In this document: positions 54,336 through 64,000 of the stretch, in pieces
How positions within the stretch are numbered: position 1 is the stretch's first letter
How the letters are laid out: the number at the start of each line of letters is the position of its first letter
Assembly (NCBI RefSeq): GCF_022539665.2
Contig: NC_081337.1
Coordinates: forward strand, 1,232,239 to 1,296,238
DNA from: Daphnia carinata
Lineage: Eukaryota; Arthropoda; Branchiopoda; Diplostraca; Daphniidae
Reading direction: 5' to 3'
DNA: 64,000 bases
The notes under the pieces: generated by a model
Told to the model about the DNA's origin: nothing
The model's database searches: none
What the model saw: only the letters and a program-made list of their open reading frames with translations
Program-made: the position numbers and the translations under genes

Positions 54336-54762
54336 GCAAGCAAATTGAAGCTGAAGATTACCCCATGGGATGGATCCATGGTGGTGACAGCTGATGGACA
54401 ACCGATAAAACCAAGAGGGAAAGTTGTCCTGACGGTGAGAAATAAGAACACGTCGGTGGAAGGAGAAGCCGTCGTGCTGAAAACTATTGGTACCGACTTC
54501 ATCATGGGAAGGAATTTGCTGAAGCTGTTTAAGGAGTTAAAGATCTGCTTTAGCAGCCCTCCAACAGTGGAGCTGGGAGCGATCGACATTGGAGCAGCCG
54601 GAGGTAGAGACGCCATAAGGAAAGGGATCGCAACAGTGCGGGTCACGGTGCCGAAAAGGAGTGCGGTGCAGGTGAAGGTGTCCATCCAAGGAGGAAGTAA
54701 GGACGCAATTATGCTCCTCCGGCCGTCGAAAAAGCTACTCGAGAAAAGTGGCCTATCAGCGG
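54336..54762 (+). pseudogene. Gypsy-C protease C-part and linker
   Basis: Same frame as Gag, resuming right after the TAG with ASKLKLKITPWDGSMVVTAD. It contains VLKTIGTDFIMGRNLLKLFK, the second half of a retroviral-type aspartic protease (the LG-D/N-FM region), and a linker to RT. The frame runs into the Gypsy-D LTR at 54763 and picks up again at 59473. Confidence 0.8.
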
Positions 54763-54971
54763 TGTTATGACTTTGCTTCCGTTTTGCTTTATTGTTTCCG
54801 TAATTACTCAAGGAATAGAACGCGGTTAAGTCGTCTTATTCGGTGTAATATCCCGGATCAACTGAGGATGAACACCCCCAAGACCCAGTGACCTTCGTTG
54901 GGTCATCAACGTTACCTCTACGATACACTATGACCTAACTCGGTCATTAGCCTGAGGCTAGGGTTACAACA
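54763..54971 (-). promoter_or_regulatory. Gypsy-D 3' LTR (left copy)
   Basis: 209 bp, TGTTATGACTTTGC to GGTTACAACA in plus orientation, identical to 59259-59467 except for one base (A versus T at the eighth position). On the minus strand a purine tract (GAGGAAGGAAGGAG, 54972-54986) precedes it, so it is the 3' LTR. AGCGG lies immediately outside (54758-54762). Confidence 0.95.
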
Positions 54972-55082
54972 CTCCTTCCTTCCTCATGGAGCAATTAGGG
55001 TAAGCATGACATGATAATGAATGATCGTTCCAATTATAACTGCGTCAATGGAAACAAAATTTCAACATAAAAAAAAACACAA

Positions 55083-58000
55083 TTAAGGGGAAGGAACTCC
55101 CAACTGCTTGTAATGAAATCTGCCAGATGAGTATCCTTTGTTTGGCCTGCTTGAAGTCCGGATCACCGACGGCTCTGCAACGGGATGACCTGCCGCACCT
55201 GAACTAAGTGGCTGCCTTGCTACCGGAATTTCTTCAGCTACGGCTGGATGGGAAGGAAAACTTTCAGTGTTGTCGCCAACTTCATCTTGACCTCGTTCTG
55301 GTTGATGATCACTCTCCAGCTGCTTCGGTAGATATTGTGGACTAACCAATAATGGAAGTGGGGGGTGGTAACGCTCCACACTGGTAGATTTGGACGGCTG
55401 TTGGTCACTTGGAATCTCGGCTAATGTTGCTTCCGCTCGTGCCATCAGTTGATCTACATGACGCTTTGTCTCGACGCCATCTTCTGGGCGAACCAAGTAG
55501 GAAACTGGGGAGAGAAGTTTTGTCACAACCCCCTTGACCCATTTTAACAATGGATTATTGTACATTCTTAACCATACTGGTGAGCCGGCTAAAAAATTTC
55601 TCGTTTCCTCGGCCGATTGCGGGGGCAATTGTCTGGAAAACTTCTTGTCCACGGCTGGGCGTAGCTTATCCAGTTGAGTGACAATTCTTCGTCCATACAG
55701 CAACTCTGCTGGTGAAATGCCTGGGGTGGTATGTGGTGTTGTGCGATAAGTTGAAAGAAACGTCGACAAATTCTCATCGATAGTAGACGACATCGTCTCT
55801 AAAATTTTCAACTTTATCTTCAGCTCCCGTACAAAACGTTCGGCTTCGCCATTAGACGATGGATGATAGGGTGGCGTCAATATATGGCTAACGCCGAGGC
55901 CTTGCAAAAAAATTTCAAAGTCGTTGGAAGTAAATTGGGTGCCATTATCGGACACTATCTCGTCTGGTAGGCCATGGCGTGCAAAAATGTTACGCAAAAC
56001 AGCTATTACTGCAGCTGTCGTCGTCTGACCGATGTTGAGTACGCCTACTTCCGGCCATTTGGAATGAGCATCCACCACGATAAAAAACATTTTGCCGATA
56101 AATGGACCGGCGAAATCGATGTGAATGCGGGACCATGGTTTAGCGGGCCAAATCCAGCGATGAACCGGAACAGCAGGAGGGTTCTCTTTAAATTTTGCGC
56201 ATTTTTCGCACTCCTTAGCTCGCTTTTCAATCTCGGAATCTAATCCGGGCCACCAAACTGTGCTGCGGGCTACGGATTTCATTCTGCATACGCCGCTGTG
56301 TCCTTCGTGTAACAAGTCCAACACCGAACTGCGAATGGCTTGAGGTACGATAACTCTGCCGCCCCATAGTAATACTCCATTCGAGACGCCGATCTCATCA
56401 CGCTTTGCTAAAAACGGTTTCCACGTGTCCGGAACATCTTCAGGCCAACCGCGATGAGCAAATAATAAAACTTCTTTTAAGATGGGGTCACACTGCGTCT
56501 TGGATTTAACTAGTTTGGCGTCTAGGTTGATTTTAGCAATCGATGTAGCAGTCAAGATTGCAAATTCGCGACTGCACTCGTCGATGCAAGGACGTCCAAT
56601 CGGGGCTAGCGATAATGAGTCTGCATTCCCCATTTGGTATGTAGGTCGAAACACCAGTGTGTAAGAGTAGTTAGCTAATGCCAAAAACCAACGTTGTATG
56701 CGTGACACAGCAATTGGGCTGCTCGGTTTGTAGTTGCTTAAGATTCCAAGCAAAGGCTTGTGGTCGGTCACGAGCTCAAAACTTCTGCCAAATAAGTATT
56801 GATGGAATTTTGTAACTCCAATAACTAAAGCTAATGCCTCACGCTCTATTTGTGCGTAATGTTGCTCGGTCGAAGAAAGCTTTTTAGAAGAATAGGCAAC
56901 TGGTTTCTCGCTTCCGTCCGGATAAACGTGATTAAGAGCGGCGCCAACCCCCACCGCTGACGCGTCACAATATACTCGAATTGGTTTCTTTGGATCATAG
57001 TGAACGAGAGCTGGTTTACTACATAGCATCGTCTTGATTTTCTGGAAACTTGTTTCTTCTGCTTCCGTCCACTGGAATTTGGACTCTTTCTTTAAAAGGT
57101 CGTAGAGTGGGGCAGCTATAGTCGCCAATCGAGGAACAAATTTGCCATAAAAATTTACAAGACCCAGGAATGTTCGTACTTGCTGGGCATCTTCTGGACG
57201 GGCAACCTCTTTCACAGCTTCTACCTTGGCCGCTGTAGGCTTTATGCCATCCCCATCCAGAATAAAGCCAAGAAAGGTTAGACTTTTCTTCTTGATGAGG
57301 CACTTCGTTTGCTCCAACACGACACAAGCGTCGTTCAGTCGTTTGAAAACTTCTTCTAAGCGACTGTCGTGCTCCTCGTCGTCTTTTCCTGACACGAGAA
57401 TGTCGTCTAAAAAGACATAGACTCCTTCAATACCTTGCAGCAATGTATCCATTAATAGCTGGAAAATCGCGGGGCCAGAAGCGACTCCATATGGAAATAC
57501 TAAGGGTCTGAATAGCCCTTTATGTTTGTTTATTGTTACTAAATCACGGCTTTCTACGGCCAGCCGGAGCTGCTGGTAAGCTTTGGATAGATCCAATTTT
57601 GTGAAAACTTTACCTCCGCTTAATTTTGCAAATAAATCTTGCGGAGTGGGGAGGGGATAGATGTCTACCTTCAGCTGCGGGTTCAAAGTGGGTTTGTAGT
57701 CGCCGCAAATGCGCACGTCGCCCGATGGTTTTGGGACTACTACTATCGGTGATGCCCATTGGCTGAAATTGACCTTTTCAATAACACCTTCACGCTCCAT
57801 TCTCAACAATTCTGCTTCTATTTGCGGCATAATCGCATACGGCACTGGTCTTGCCTTGAAGAATTTCGGTACAGCACCTGGTTTGAGCTCCAACACTGCT
57901 TCAAATCCCTTAATAGTCCCATTGCCCTTCTTAAAAACATTTGGAAAACGTTCGATCCAAGAAATCGATGGCTGCTCGAGTAGTTGATGGTTGATAGATA

Positions 58001-58865
58001 GGATTGTTGGGCAAATTTTTCGAATCCAATTTCCACCACAAAGAGATGGTCCTTCTTCTTTTACCACGACGATCGGCAGCTTCATCTTTTCACCCCGAAC
58101 ACTAACAATCGGGCGCCACGCACCAAGAATGGTTAAAGACGATCGGAAAGCCCGCAACTTGAACTCGACTGCTTCCAAACTAGGTTTGCCACAGTGAATC
58201 CAAGTTGATTTTGAAACAACGGACACTGCTGCGCCGTTGTCTACCTCCATATCCACAGGCACACCGTCAAGTAGCACTTTGAGTTGAACCGGAGGCTCTG
58301 CTTCGGCTTCCTCAACAAGCATGGTGTGAATTGGAAATATTGGTCGGTCGTCATCCTCTTCATCTGAGGAATCTACCTCAACTTGATGTTGCCGAAATTT
58401 AGTACTCTTCTTCAAGGCCGACTTATTGGGCTTTTTCCTGTCATCTTGCCGCTCTGCTTCGTCTTTTTGATTGCCTAGCTTAGTTCGACATTTAGACTGA
58501 ATATGTCCGGTTCGATGACAACGGTGGCACTCAGCTGTTAGGAAAGGGCAATCCGACGCTTTATGTTTTGTGCCTCCACATCGTCTACACTCCCAGCCGC
58601 CCGATGCTTCTGATCGTTGCTGCTGTAATCGGTTTACTCCCGGAGTAACGCTTGAATCAGGAAAACGTAGCTCCGACACATCTTTTCTAACGCTTTCATC
58701 TGCCACGGCAGTTGTTAATGCTGTTGCCGACGTTAATCTATCCGTGGAGGTAAGCTTTTGTTTTGTGCTTTCATTTTGTAAGCCGCAAACAAAACGATCG
58801 CGAAGGGCATCGTCTAGGAATGGCCCGAATTCGCACGTACGAGAAAGATGACGGAGAGCTGCCAT
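55083..58865 (-). CDS. pol: Gypsy-D Gag C-part and Pol polyprotein, intact 1260-residue frame
   Basis: The frame is part of a Gag-Pol polyprotein; the ATG at 58865 is only the first methionine after a TAA at 58890-58892, and similarity to Gag continues upstream. Zinc knuckles CRRCGGTKHKASDC (93-106) and CHRCHRTGHIQSKC (113-126) end Gag. The protease active site reads VDNGAAVSVVS (208-218) where DTG is expected. RT: SQWASPIVVVPKPSGDVRIC from 368, LDLSKAY with D425, FPYGVASGPAIFQ, and FLDD at 485-488. RNase H: IRVYCDASAVGVGAAL, EREALALVIGVTKFHQYLFG, LVTDHKPLLGIL. Integrase: HEGHSGVCRMKSVA with CEKC, IHIDFAGPF, VSDNGTQFTSNDFEIF and NGEAERFVRELK (catalytic D, D and E). A C-terminal proline-rich tail follows. 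All RT, RNase H and integrase catalytic residues are present. Confidence 0.93.
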   Translation of the reverse strand: MAALRHLSRTCEFGPFLDDALRDRFVCGLQNESTKQKLTSTDRLTSATALTTAVADESVRKDVSELRFPDSSVTPGVNRLQQQRSEASGGWECRRCGGTKHKASDCPFLTAECHRCHRTGHIQSKCRTKLGNQKDEAERQDDRKKPNKSALKKSTKFRQHQVEVDSSDEEDDDRPIFPIHTMLVEEAEAEPPVQLKVLLDGVPVDMEVDNGAAVSVVSKSTWIHCGKPSLEAVEFKLRAFRSSLTILGAWRPIVSVRGEKMKLPIVVVKEEGPSLCGGNWIRKICPTILSINHQLLEQPSISWIERFPNVFKKGNGTIKGFEAVLELKPGAVPKFFKARPVPYAIMPQIEAELLRMEREGVIEKVNFSQWASPIVVVPKPSGDVRICGDYKPTLNPQLKVDIYPLPTPQDLFAKLSGGKVFTKLDLSKAYQQLRLAVESRDLVTINKHKGLFRPLVFPYGVASGPAIFQLLMDTLLQGIEGVYVFLDDILVSGKDDEEHDSRLEEVFKRLNDACVVLEQTKCLIKKKSLTFLGFILDGDGIKPTAAKVEAVKEVARPEDAQQVRTFLGLVNFYGKFVPRLATIAAPLYDLLKKESKFQWTEAEETSFQKIKTMLCSKPALVHYDPKKPIRVYCDASAVGVGAALNHVYPDGSEKPVAYSSKKLSSTEQHYAQIEREALALVIGVTKFHQYLFGRSFELVTDHKPLLGILSNYKPSSPIAVSRIQRWFLALANYSYTLVFRPTYQMGNADSLSLAPIGRPCIDECSREFAILTATSIAKINLDAKLVKSKTQCDPILKEVLLFAHRGWPEDVPDTWKPFLAKRDEIGVSNGVLLWGGRVIVPQAIRSSVLDLLHEGHSGVCRMKSVARSTVWWPGLDSEIEKRAKECEKCAKFKENPPAVPVHRWIWPAKPWSRIHIDFAGPFIGKMFFIVVDAHSKWPEVGVLNIGQTTTAAVIAVLRNIFARHGLPDEIVSDNGTQFTSNDFEIFLQGLGVSHILTPPYHPSSNGEAERFVRELKIKLKILETMSSTIDENLSTFLSTYRTTPHTTPGISPAELLYGRRIVTQLDKLRPAVDKKFSRQLPPQSAEETRNFLAGSPVWLRMYNNPLLKWVKGVVTKLLSPVSYLVRPEDGVETKRHVDQLMARAEATLAEIPSDQQPSKSTSVERYHPPLPLLVSPQYLPKQLESDHQPERGQDEVGDNTESFPSHPAVAEEIPVARQPLSSGAAGHPVAEPSVIRTSSRPNKGYSSGRFHYKQLGVPSP

Positions 58866-59236
58866 AAACTGGCTAGCGGATTCGTCTGATTATTGTACGC
58901 GATTATTAAAACGAAATCTTTCAGCAATTACCAGAGGTTTTGGACTGAGATGTTCACGTGACTGAGACGTTCACGAAGGTTTTTGTTGATGGTAGATCCG
59001 GAGAAAGAAGATCGCGCAAAAGTGTGTAAGTGTCATCGCCGATAACTGTAATGAACACTGCTTTCTTGTCCTACTCTTCTGTGATTTTGTTTGCCGAAAA
59101 ATACTGGTCCATTCGCTCTTCGTACACTGACCACGACACCTTGCTAGAGTCGAACTCACTGATACGGCCAAAAGTAGGTCCAGATCGATTCCCCCTCAAA
59201 ATGTCACGAATTTGTTCTAATAATGCGTCCCCCATG
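58866..59236 (-). pseudogene. gag: Gypsy-D Gag N-part, interrupted
   Basis: From ATG 59236 the frame reads MGDALLEQIRDILRGNRSGP, then VSWSVYEERMDQYFSANKIT, a Gag start common in Gypsy elements, to a TAG at 59071-59073. It continues DKKAVFITVIGDDTYTLLRD with SPDLPSTKTF and then loses frame at a 17-bp near-perfect tandem duplication (58943-58959 and 58960-58976). The next frame, EHLSPKPLVIAERFRFNNR, meets a TAA at 58890-58892 eight codons before the open pol frame. So two nonsense codons and a frame change lie within 370 bp, in a copy whose LTRs are almost identical. Confidence 0.85.
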
Positions 59237-59258
59237 GTTCTTAATTACTCGTCGCCAC

Positions 59259-59467
59259 TGTTATGTCTTTGCTTCCGTTTTGCTTTATTGTTTCCGTAAT
59301 TACTCAAGGAATAGAACGCGGTTAAGTCGTCTTATTCGGTGTAATATCCCGGATCAACTGAGGATGAACACCCCCAAGACCCAGTGACCTTCGTTGGGTC
59401 ATCAACGTTACCTCTACGATACACTATGACCTAACTCGGTCATTAGCCTGAGGCTAGGGTTACAACA
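59259..59467 (-). promoter_or_regulatory. Gypsy-D 5' LTR (right copy)
   Basis: 209 bp, partner of 54763-54971. On the minus strand it is followed by TGGCGACGAG, a common Gypsy primer-binding sequence, and then the Gag ATG at 59236. AGCGG follows it on the plus strand (59468-59472), completing the 5-bp target duplication. Confidence 0.95.
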
Positions 59468-59472
59468 AGCGG

Positions 59473-62340
59473 GTCACGCGTTTATCGATTGTACCAAGTC
59501 TGATGCAGTGGTTCACGTGATGAACGTGGACCACACAGATCATGTGATTGTGGAAGGGACATCTCTTGGGCAATTGGTGGCTGTCGACCAGACCAGCGGT
59601 CTTCCACTAGAAATGGAAGATGGAAGTACAGCCGGGAGGGGCAGTGAACAGCCTGGAAAGCGAGACCCAGCCATGTTCGAGGAATGTGTAGCGTCAACAC
59701 TGACGGGAAAGGATCACGAGGACCTCATATCACTGTTGATGAGCTTCCAAGATGTGTTTTCCGAAAGCGACGATTTCCTTGGCCAATGCACGGTCCTGGA
59801 GCATGCTATCCCTATGGGAGATGCCGCTCCGATCAAGCAGTTACCAAGGCGTTGAGCTTGGCAGGAGCGTGAGCTCATCAAGGCGGAAGTTGAAAAGATG
59901 TTGAGACAAGGGGTTATCGATCCGGCGCAGAGCCCCTGGTCGTCACCTATCGTCCTGGTGAAGAAGAAGGACGGGAAGTTGCGGTTCTGTATAGATTACT
60001 GGCGCCTAAACGAGGATACAACAAAGGACGTGTACCCGCTTCCGCGCATCGACGATGCGTTGTCAAAGTTGGAGGGAGCGACGCTTTTCAGCGTCGTAGA
60101 CCTTCAGAGCGGGTACTGGCAAGTGCCCGTAGCGGAAAATGATAGGCCGAAGACTGCGTTTGTTACGCCTGACGGCCTCTATCAATTCCGTGTGATAGAT
60201 GTCATGATATGGTGTTGGCAGGGCTCAAGTGGACCGATTGTCTAGTGTGCATGGATAATGTCATCTTCGGGAGGGATGCAAAGGAGCATCTGGAGAGGCT
60301 CAGAAAGGTTTTGTCGTGCTTCCGGAGGGCTAACTTAAAACTGAAGATCGAAAAGTGTGCCTTCGGGAATGAGCGTGTGCGAATGTTGGGCCACGTCGTA
60401 AGCCGAGCCAGAATTGAGCCAGATCCTGACCACTGCAAAGCCATTGAAAAATTCCCTGGCCCAAATCTCAACGCAGTGAAAAAGTGAAGAGGAAGTGGGT
60501 GAAGAGCTTTCTAGGCCTTGCTCCTTCTATCGCAAGTTTGTGCCGAACTTCGCTAAGACGGCGTATCCTCTCACGGCAATGGAGGGAAAAGGAATTTCCG
60601 GTGGGGAGAGCCAGAGCAGAGTAGCTTTGCAGAGTTGAAGGCGGCGCTGGTAAAGGCAACTCGGCTGGCGCATCCAGACTATGCGAAGACTTTTGAGGTA
60701 CACCCGGATGCTTGCGACTACGGAATAGGCGCAGCATTGATGCAAGACAGGGATGGACATGCCATTCCCATTTGTTTTGCGAGCCGAGTGTTAAACAAGT
60801 CCGAGAGGAACTACTCCATCACTGAAAACGAGTGCTTGGCCATTGTATGGGCCATGAAGAAGTTTCGCCCATATATCTGGGGAACGAAGGTGGTGGTGAA
60901 GACAGATCATCATGCCCTGTGCTGGCTGATGACAAAACAGGACCTGAGTGGCAGACTAGAACGATGGATTTTGTCGTTGCAAGAGTACGACATAAGCATC
61001 TGCTACAAGAAGGGAAGTCTCCACGAGGATGCAGATGCCCTGTCGCGTTACCCAATACAAGAGGGGGTGGAGGAAGAACACGCGACACCTATGCCAGTTG
61101 CGGCCATGGCGATGGACGTTCAGTCCTGGACTAGCGGACAAGATCGTGTAAAGCAGTGGAAGCGGATCAAGCAAGGGATGATCAGCAACACTTCCACGCG
61201 ATACGGGAACTTTGTGATGAAAGAAGGCTTGTTGTACCTGAGAACGATCAGGTTCGGACAAGAATTTGACCGGCTCTGCGTGCCGCCAGAGAAACGGCAG
61301 GAAGCACTGTCGTGGGTTAATGATGAGCCTACGGCGGGGCACCTAAGGCAAGCAAGAACTCTGGAGAGGGCTCGGCAGAGATTTTTCTGGCCGAAGATGG
61401 ATAGAGCAGTGAACCGGTATGTCAAGGCATGTAAAAGTTGCCAGACAAGGAAGCCGGATCAAGGGAAAAAGAAAGGACGCATGGAGATCACGCAAGTGGG
61501 AGGACCATTCGAGAGGAACGGGGTAGACGTCCTGGGTCCATTCCCGCGATCACGAAGCGGGAATACAAACGTGATCGTTGCCATTGACTACCTTACTAAG
61601 TGGGTAGAAACGAGGGCTGTACCGGATGCCACGGCTCGGCAAATAGCAAAATTCTTCGTCGAGTAAATTGTGTTGCGGTATGGATTTCCGCGAGGGCTGA
61701 CGTCCGACCAAAGGAAGTGTTTCACGGCAGAAGTAACCCGTGAGGTGTTCGCCCTTCTTCGACGTTCCCATCGGATGTCCGTACCTTACCACCAACAGGC
61801 CAACGGGTCTTGTGGAGCGTCAAAACAAGACGCTGGCGACCATGCTGGCGATATATGTGGACGAAAGTCACGAGGACTGGGATGAATTCCTCGGGTTTGT
61901 CACCTTTGCCTACAATTCGGCGCGCCAAGAGAGCACCAATCACACACCATTCATGCTGGTGTATGGGAGGGAAGCAGTAATTCCCACGGACCTGCTAGCG
62001 GCGACGGGGCCGAATCAAACAAGGCTTGCCGACCCAAAGGAGCTGATGAAGGCGATGTCTAATTTGAGAGAAGACGTCAGAGATAGACTGGCCCTGGTGC
62101 AGCAGCGCCAGAAGTCTCAGTACGACACCAGAGTCAGTGAGGCACCGGTATAGGAACCCGGTGTTAATCTTCTGACCGCAGAGGAAGAAAGGTCTCGTTG
62201 AAAAGTTACTGCACCAGTACGTAGGCCCTTTCAAGGTGATCAGGCAGATCACTGAATTAAACTACGAACTTCGAAAGCCTACTGGGAAGAGAACCATTGT
62301 GGACCATGTTTCTCAAATGAAGAGGTTTGTTATAGAGTAG
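59473..62340 (+). pseudogene. pol: Gypsy-C pol: RT, RNase H, integrase
   Basis: After the Gypsy-D insertion the frame resumes with the linker and LISLLMSFQDVFSESDDFLG, then a TGA at 59853 in QLPRR-AWQEREL. RT shows [40 protein letters not shown] (motif A) and LYQFRV; there about 40 bp are deleted, removing the PFGLCNAPATFQ segment. The catalytic box reads CMDN instead of YMDD (60248-60259). A frame change precedes RNase H (EVHPDACDYGIGAALMQDRD, ERNYSITENECLAIVWAMKK, TDHHALCWLM, ADALSRYP). Integrase has HLRQARTLERARQRFFWPKM with CKSCQTRK, VIVAIDYLTKWVETRAVPDA, a TAA at 61664, LTSDQRKCF (normally DxGxxF), a shift, and GLVERQNKTLATMLAIYVDE. The C-terminal YVGPFKVIRQI module ends at a TAG at 62338. 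Confidence 0.88.
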
Positions 62341-64000
62341 GATGACGAATGCGATAGCTTGGTGGAAGCTGAGACCGTGACGCGTGCCGATACCAGCGAG
62401 GGACCACCAGAAGGCGACACCACGGCAGTGGTCGAGGAACCGGAGGCAACGATGGAACCGGATGCGGCGGTGCGTACTGTCACGGGTCCCGAGAGATCGC
62501 TGGAAAGTGAAACCGCGGCAGTGGTTGGACAACCCGATACGAAAGGCGCAAGGAGAAAGGCGAGACGCCGACCACTAGAATTGATAGAGGAGGAAGATTT
62601 TGGCGAAGGCCTACAAGTGGAAGAGGAGCCAAGGCCTGGGGATCAAGAGGAGGTGGAACCGCCACCGGGTCGTCCGATCCGACAAAGACGGGCACCAGGA
62701 TGGATGAAGAACATGCTGCTTTTATCAGTGATCTGCACCATTGGGCAGATGATCAAAGCGCATGAAATGAAAGGGAAGTTCGCGGTGACAGAAGGAGCTG
62801 CTATTCATCCGGAGGGAACCCTAGCGTTAGGCGATTCCGAATGAATCGTCATTTACGACGTACCGACGAAACGCGCAGAGCAGGTGATTAAGCGCGTAAC
62901 CAACTGGGTGGATGAGATGTTACGAGCTTTCGATAAAGTGGCGATGGGGAATTTTCCAATGGAAGTAAAGCCATTTTTAGAAGGACCTGCGTTCGACTTA
63001 GTCGAGATCAAGACAAGAGCAGAGCGGCGACGACAGGAGTTCAGAGAGCTGGAGAGAGCCCTGAAGGGTTATGGTACTCGGCAGAAGCGCGGGATGTTCG
63101 ATGCTGGAGGCAAAGTACTTAGCTGGTTATTTGGGACCGCTACCACCCAGGAGCTAGAATCGGTGCATTCAAGGCTCGAATCTTACGACAAGAAGGGCCT
63201 GGAAGTAGTACATCTTCTTCAGGAGCAAGCAACACTCCTGAATGTCATGCTAGGACACCTGGCGGAACATGAAGTGGAAATCGACAGCTTAATGGCGCCG
63301 TTGGGACAGATGCGCCGCGAACGAGCTCAGCTAAGAAAGGTCTTCAACGAGAGCTGGACACACCTGGCGAGAGAATTGCTTTATCTCCAAAAAGTGGCGA
63401 GATCAATCGAGAAAGCTAATCGCGTATTGGACTGGACGGCGGAGGTCCTGCACGGATGGCAGACTGGGCTGGCGGAAGCAGCAAAAGGGAAGCTCTCACC
63501 TCTGATGTGCCCCCCGAATGTACTGACTCAAGCGTTAGAGTCCGTTCGACAGGCGTTACCACAAGGATGGGGACTGACACCGGCGCTTCAAGGGGGTAAT
63601 GGCTGGAGGGCCTACCAAGAAGCTAGGGTTGACGCGGCACTGGCAAACGGCAACATTCGGTTGTTCATTCATCTACCGGTATTTGAATTTAATTACGCTT
63701 TACAGATTTACAGCGTGTTTCCCACTCCTACGCTGGATTGGCTCCGTATCTGAGGGTGTCGCCGGATCGTCAACTGTTTGTGGAGTTCAACGCTGATGAA
63801 GCGCAAAAATGCGCGCCGTTCATGGGCAGTGTGTGCCCTTTCTTAAAGCCCATTGACCGAAAAGGAAGAATGAAGAGCTGTACGACGGCCGTGTTTCTAC
63901 AGGAGCAGGGAGCAATCCAAAAGAATTGTCGTTTGGACAGTAAAAGGTGGGCCGCCATAGATCTGTTTTATGTCGGAGGACGAAAGTGTAGCCCCACTTT
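62341..64000 (+). pseudogene. env: Gypsy-C Env, F-protein-like, runs off the window
   Basis: Env of insect errantivirus type, a membrane-fusion glycoprotein related to baculovirus F proteins. The first frame (62359-62844) is acidic, followed by PPGRPIRQRRAPGWM and a hydrophobic MLLLSVICTIGQM that could be the signal peptide. After a TGA at 62842 the same frame continues to 63753: a furin-type site RQKR at 63079-63090 is followed directly by a fusion-peptide-like GMFDAGGKVLSWLFGTA, then a long heptad-repeat helix (SVHSRLESYDKKGLEVVHLL, NVMLGHLAEHEVEIDSLMAP). Near 63725 a one-base shift moves the reading to another frame, which stays open to the window end with a cysteine-rich ectodomain (NADEAQKCAPFMGSVCPFLK, CTTAVF). 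The transmembrane anchor lies outside. Nonsense and shift make this copy defective. Confidence 0.8.

Larger units (their letters stand above)
54763..59467 (-). mobile_element. Gypsy-D: young Ty3/Gypsy insertion inside Gypsy-C
   Basis: A 4705-bp complete element: both LTRs, primer site, purine tract, Gag and a long pol frame, flanked by AGCGG on both sides. One difference between LTRs (which are identical at insertion) marks it as the most recent dated insertion in the window. Gag is interrupted, so the element itself cannot complete its cycle unaided. Confidence 0.95.
51754..64000 (+). mobile_element. Gypsy-C: Env-bearing Ty3/Gypsy (errantivirus-like) element
   Basis: LTR, primer site, Gag, zinc knuckle, protease, RT, RNase H, integrase and Env lie in retroviral order on the plus strand; the element continues beyond 64000. 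Gypsy-D is inserted between protease and RT at a 5-bp duplicated target (AGCGG), and its removal (4710 bp including one target copy, a multiple of three) restores a single reading frame across the junction. Gag and pol share one frame with a few nonsense codons, so it decayed only moderately. Confidence 0.88.

Overview
The window looks like a heterochromatin-like, transposon-dominated stretch of an arthropod genome. Two degraded spliced-gene remnants with very short introns (76 and 84 bp), Tc1/mariner, hAT, R2-like and many Ty3/Gypsy elements with Env, and moderate GC all fit a crustacean such as a water flea. That assignment is inference; no ribosomal, mitochondrial or single-copy marker gene is present to settle it. 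No bacterial signal, CRISPR array or intact tRNA gene was seen.

Layout. 1-1747: minus-strand R2/NeSL-type non-LTR retrotransposon, cut by the window edge. 1873-2474: about 600 bp of (TTTTTG)n. 2475-7935: Gypsy-1 (LTR, primer-binding site, decayed gag and pol), with a solo LTR of another family inside its LTR and a Tc1 transposon (7938 to about 9770) inside its RNase H. 10055-11190: two tandem copies of an unrecognised small gene, both broken. 12324-13900: antisense fragment of Gypsy-B. 14430-17086: minus-strand hAT-1 copy. 17087-19991: 3' half of Gypsy-F, ending about 20 bp from the stop codon of a spliced host gene fragment (20012-20425, minus). 20965-25739: repeat-rich non-coding DNA, including an inverted repeat, a ~60-bp array that switches orientation, and two longer-period tandem repeats. 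25748-26265: hAT-type MITE with a perfect 8-bp target duplication. 26875-30242: minus-strand Gypsy-E. 30391-31168: MITE with long inverted ends.

31515-42253: minus-strand Gypsy-A. It has matching terminal repeats, a coiled-coil Gag, a deletion joining Gag to integrase, and an Env region followed by an ankyrin-repeat ORF. A complete hAT-1 copy (33224-37662) interrupts Env and a solo LTR (40512-41197) interrupts Gag. 42257-44985: plus-strand Gypsy-B gag and RT. 45489-50428: a second hAT (hAT-2) whose subterminal regions consist of ~345-bp units carrying tRNA-like sequence. 50551-51179: solo LTR of the Gypsy-1 family. 51360-51747: two host exons. 51754-64000: Gypsy-C (LTR, Gag, protease, RT, RNase H, integrase, F-type Env), continuing past the window. 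Gypsy-D (54763-59467) is inserted in Gypsy-C, with 209-bp LTRs differing at one base, a 5-bp target duplication and a 1260-residue pol frame.

The elements do not form a pathway. What the window records is a nested insertion history: Gypsy-D is younger than Gypsy-C, hAT-1 copy 2 is younger than Gypsy-A, the solo LTR at 40512 is younger than Gypsy-A, and the Tc1 copy is younger than Gypsy-1. Almost every coding region has nonsense or frameshift damage, so current mobility would depend on copies elsewhere. The two observations most worth following are the ankyrin ORF at the 3' end of the Env-bearing Gypsy-A and the tRNA-like tandem units that flank the hAT-2 transposase.
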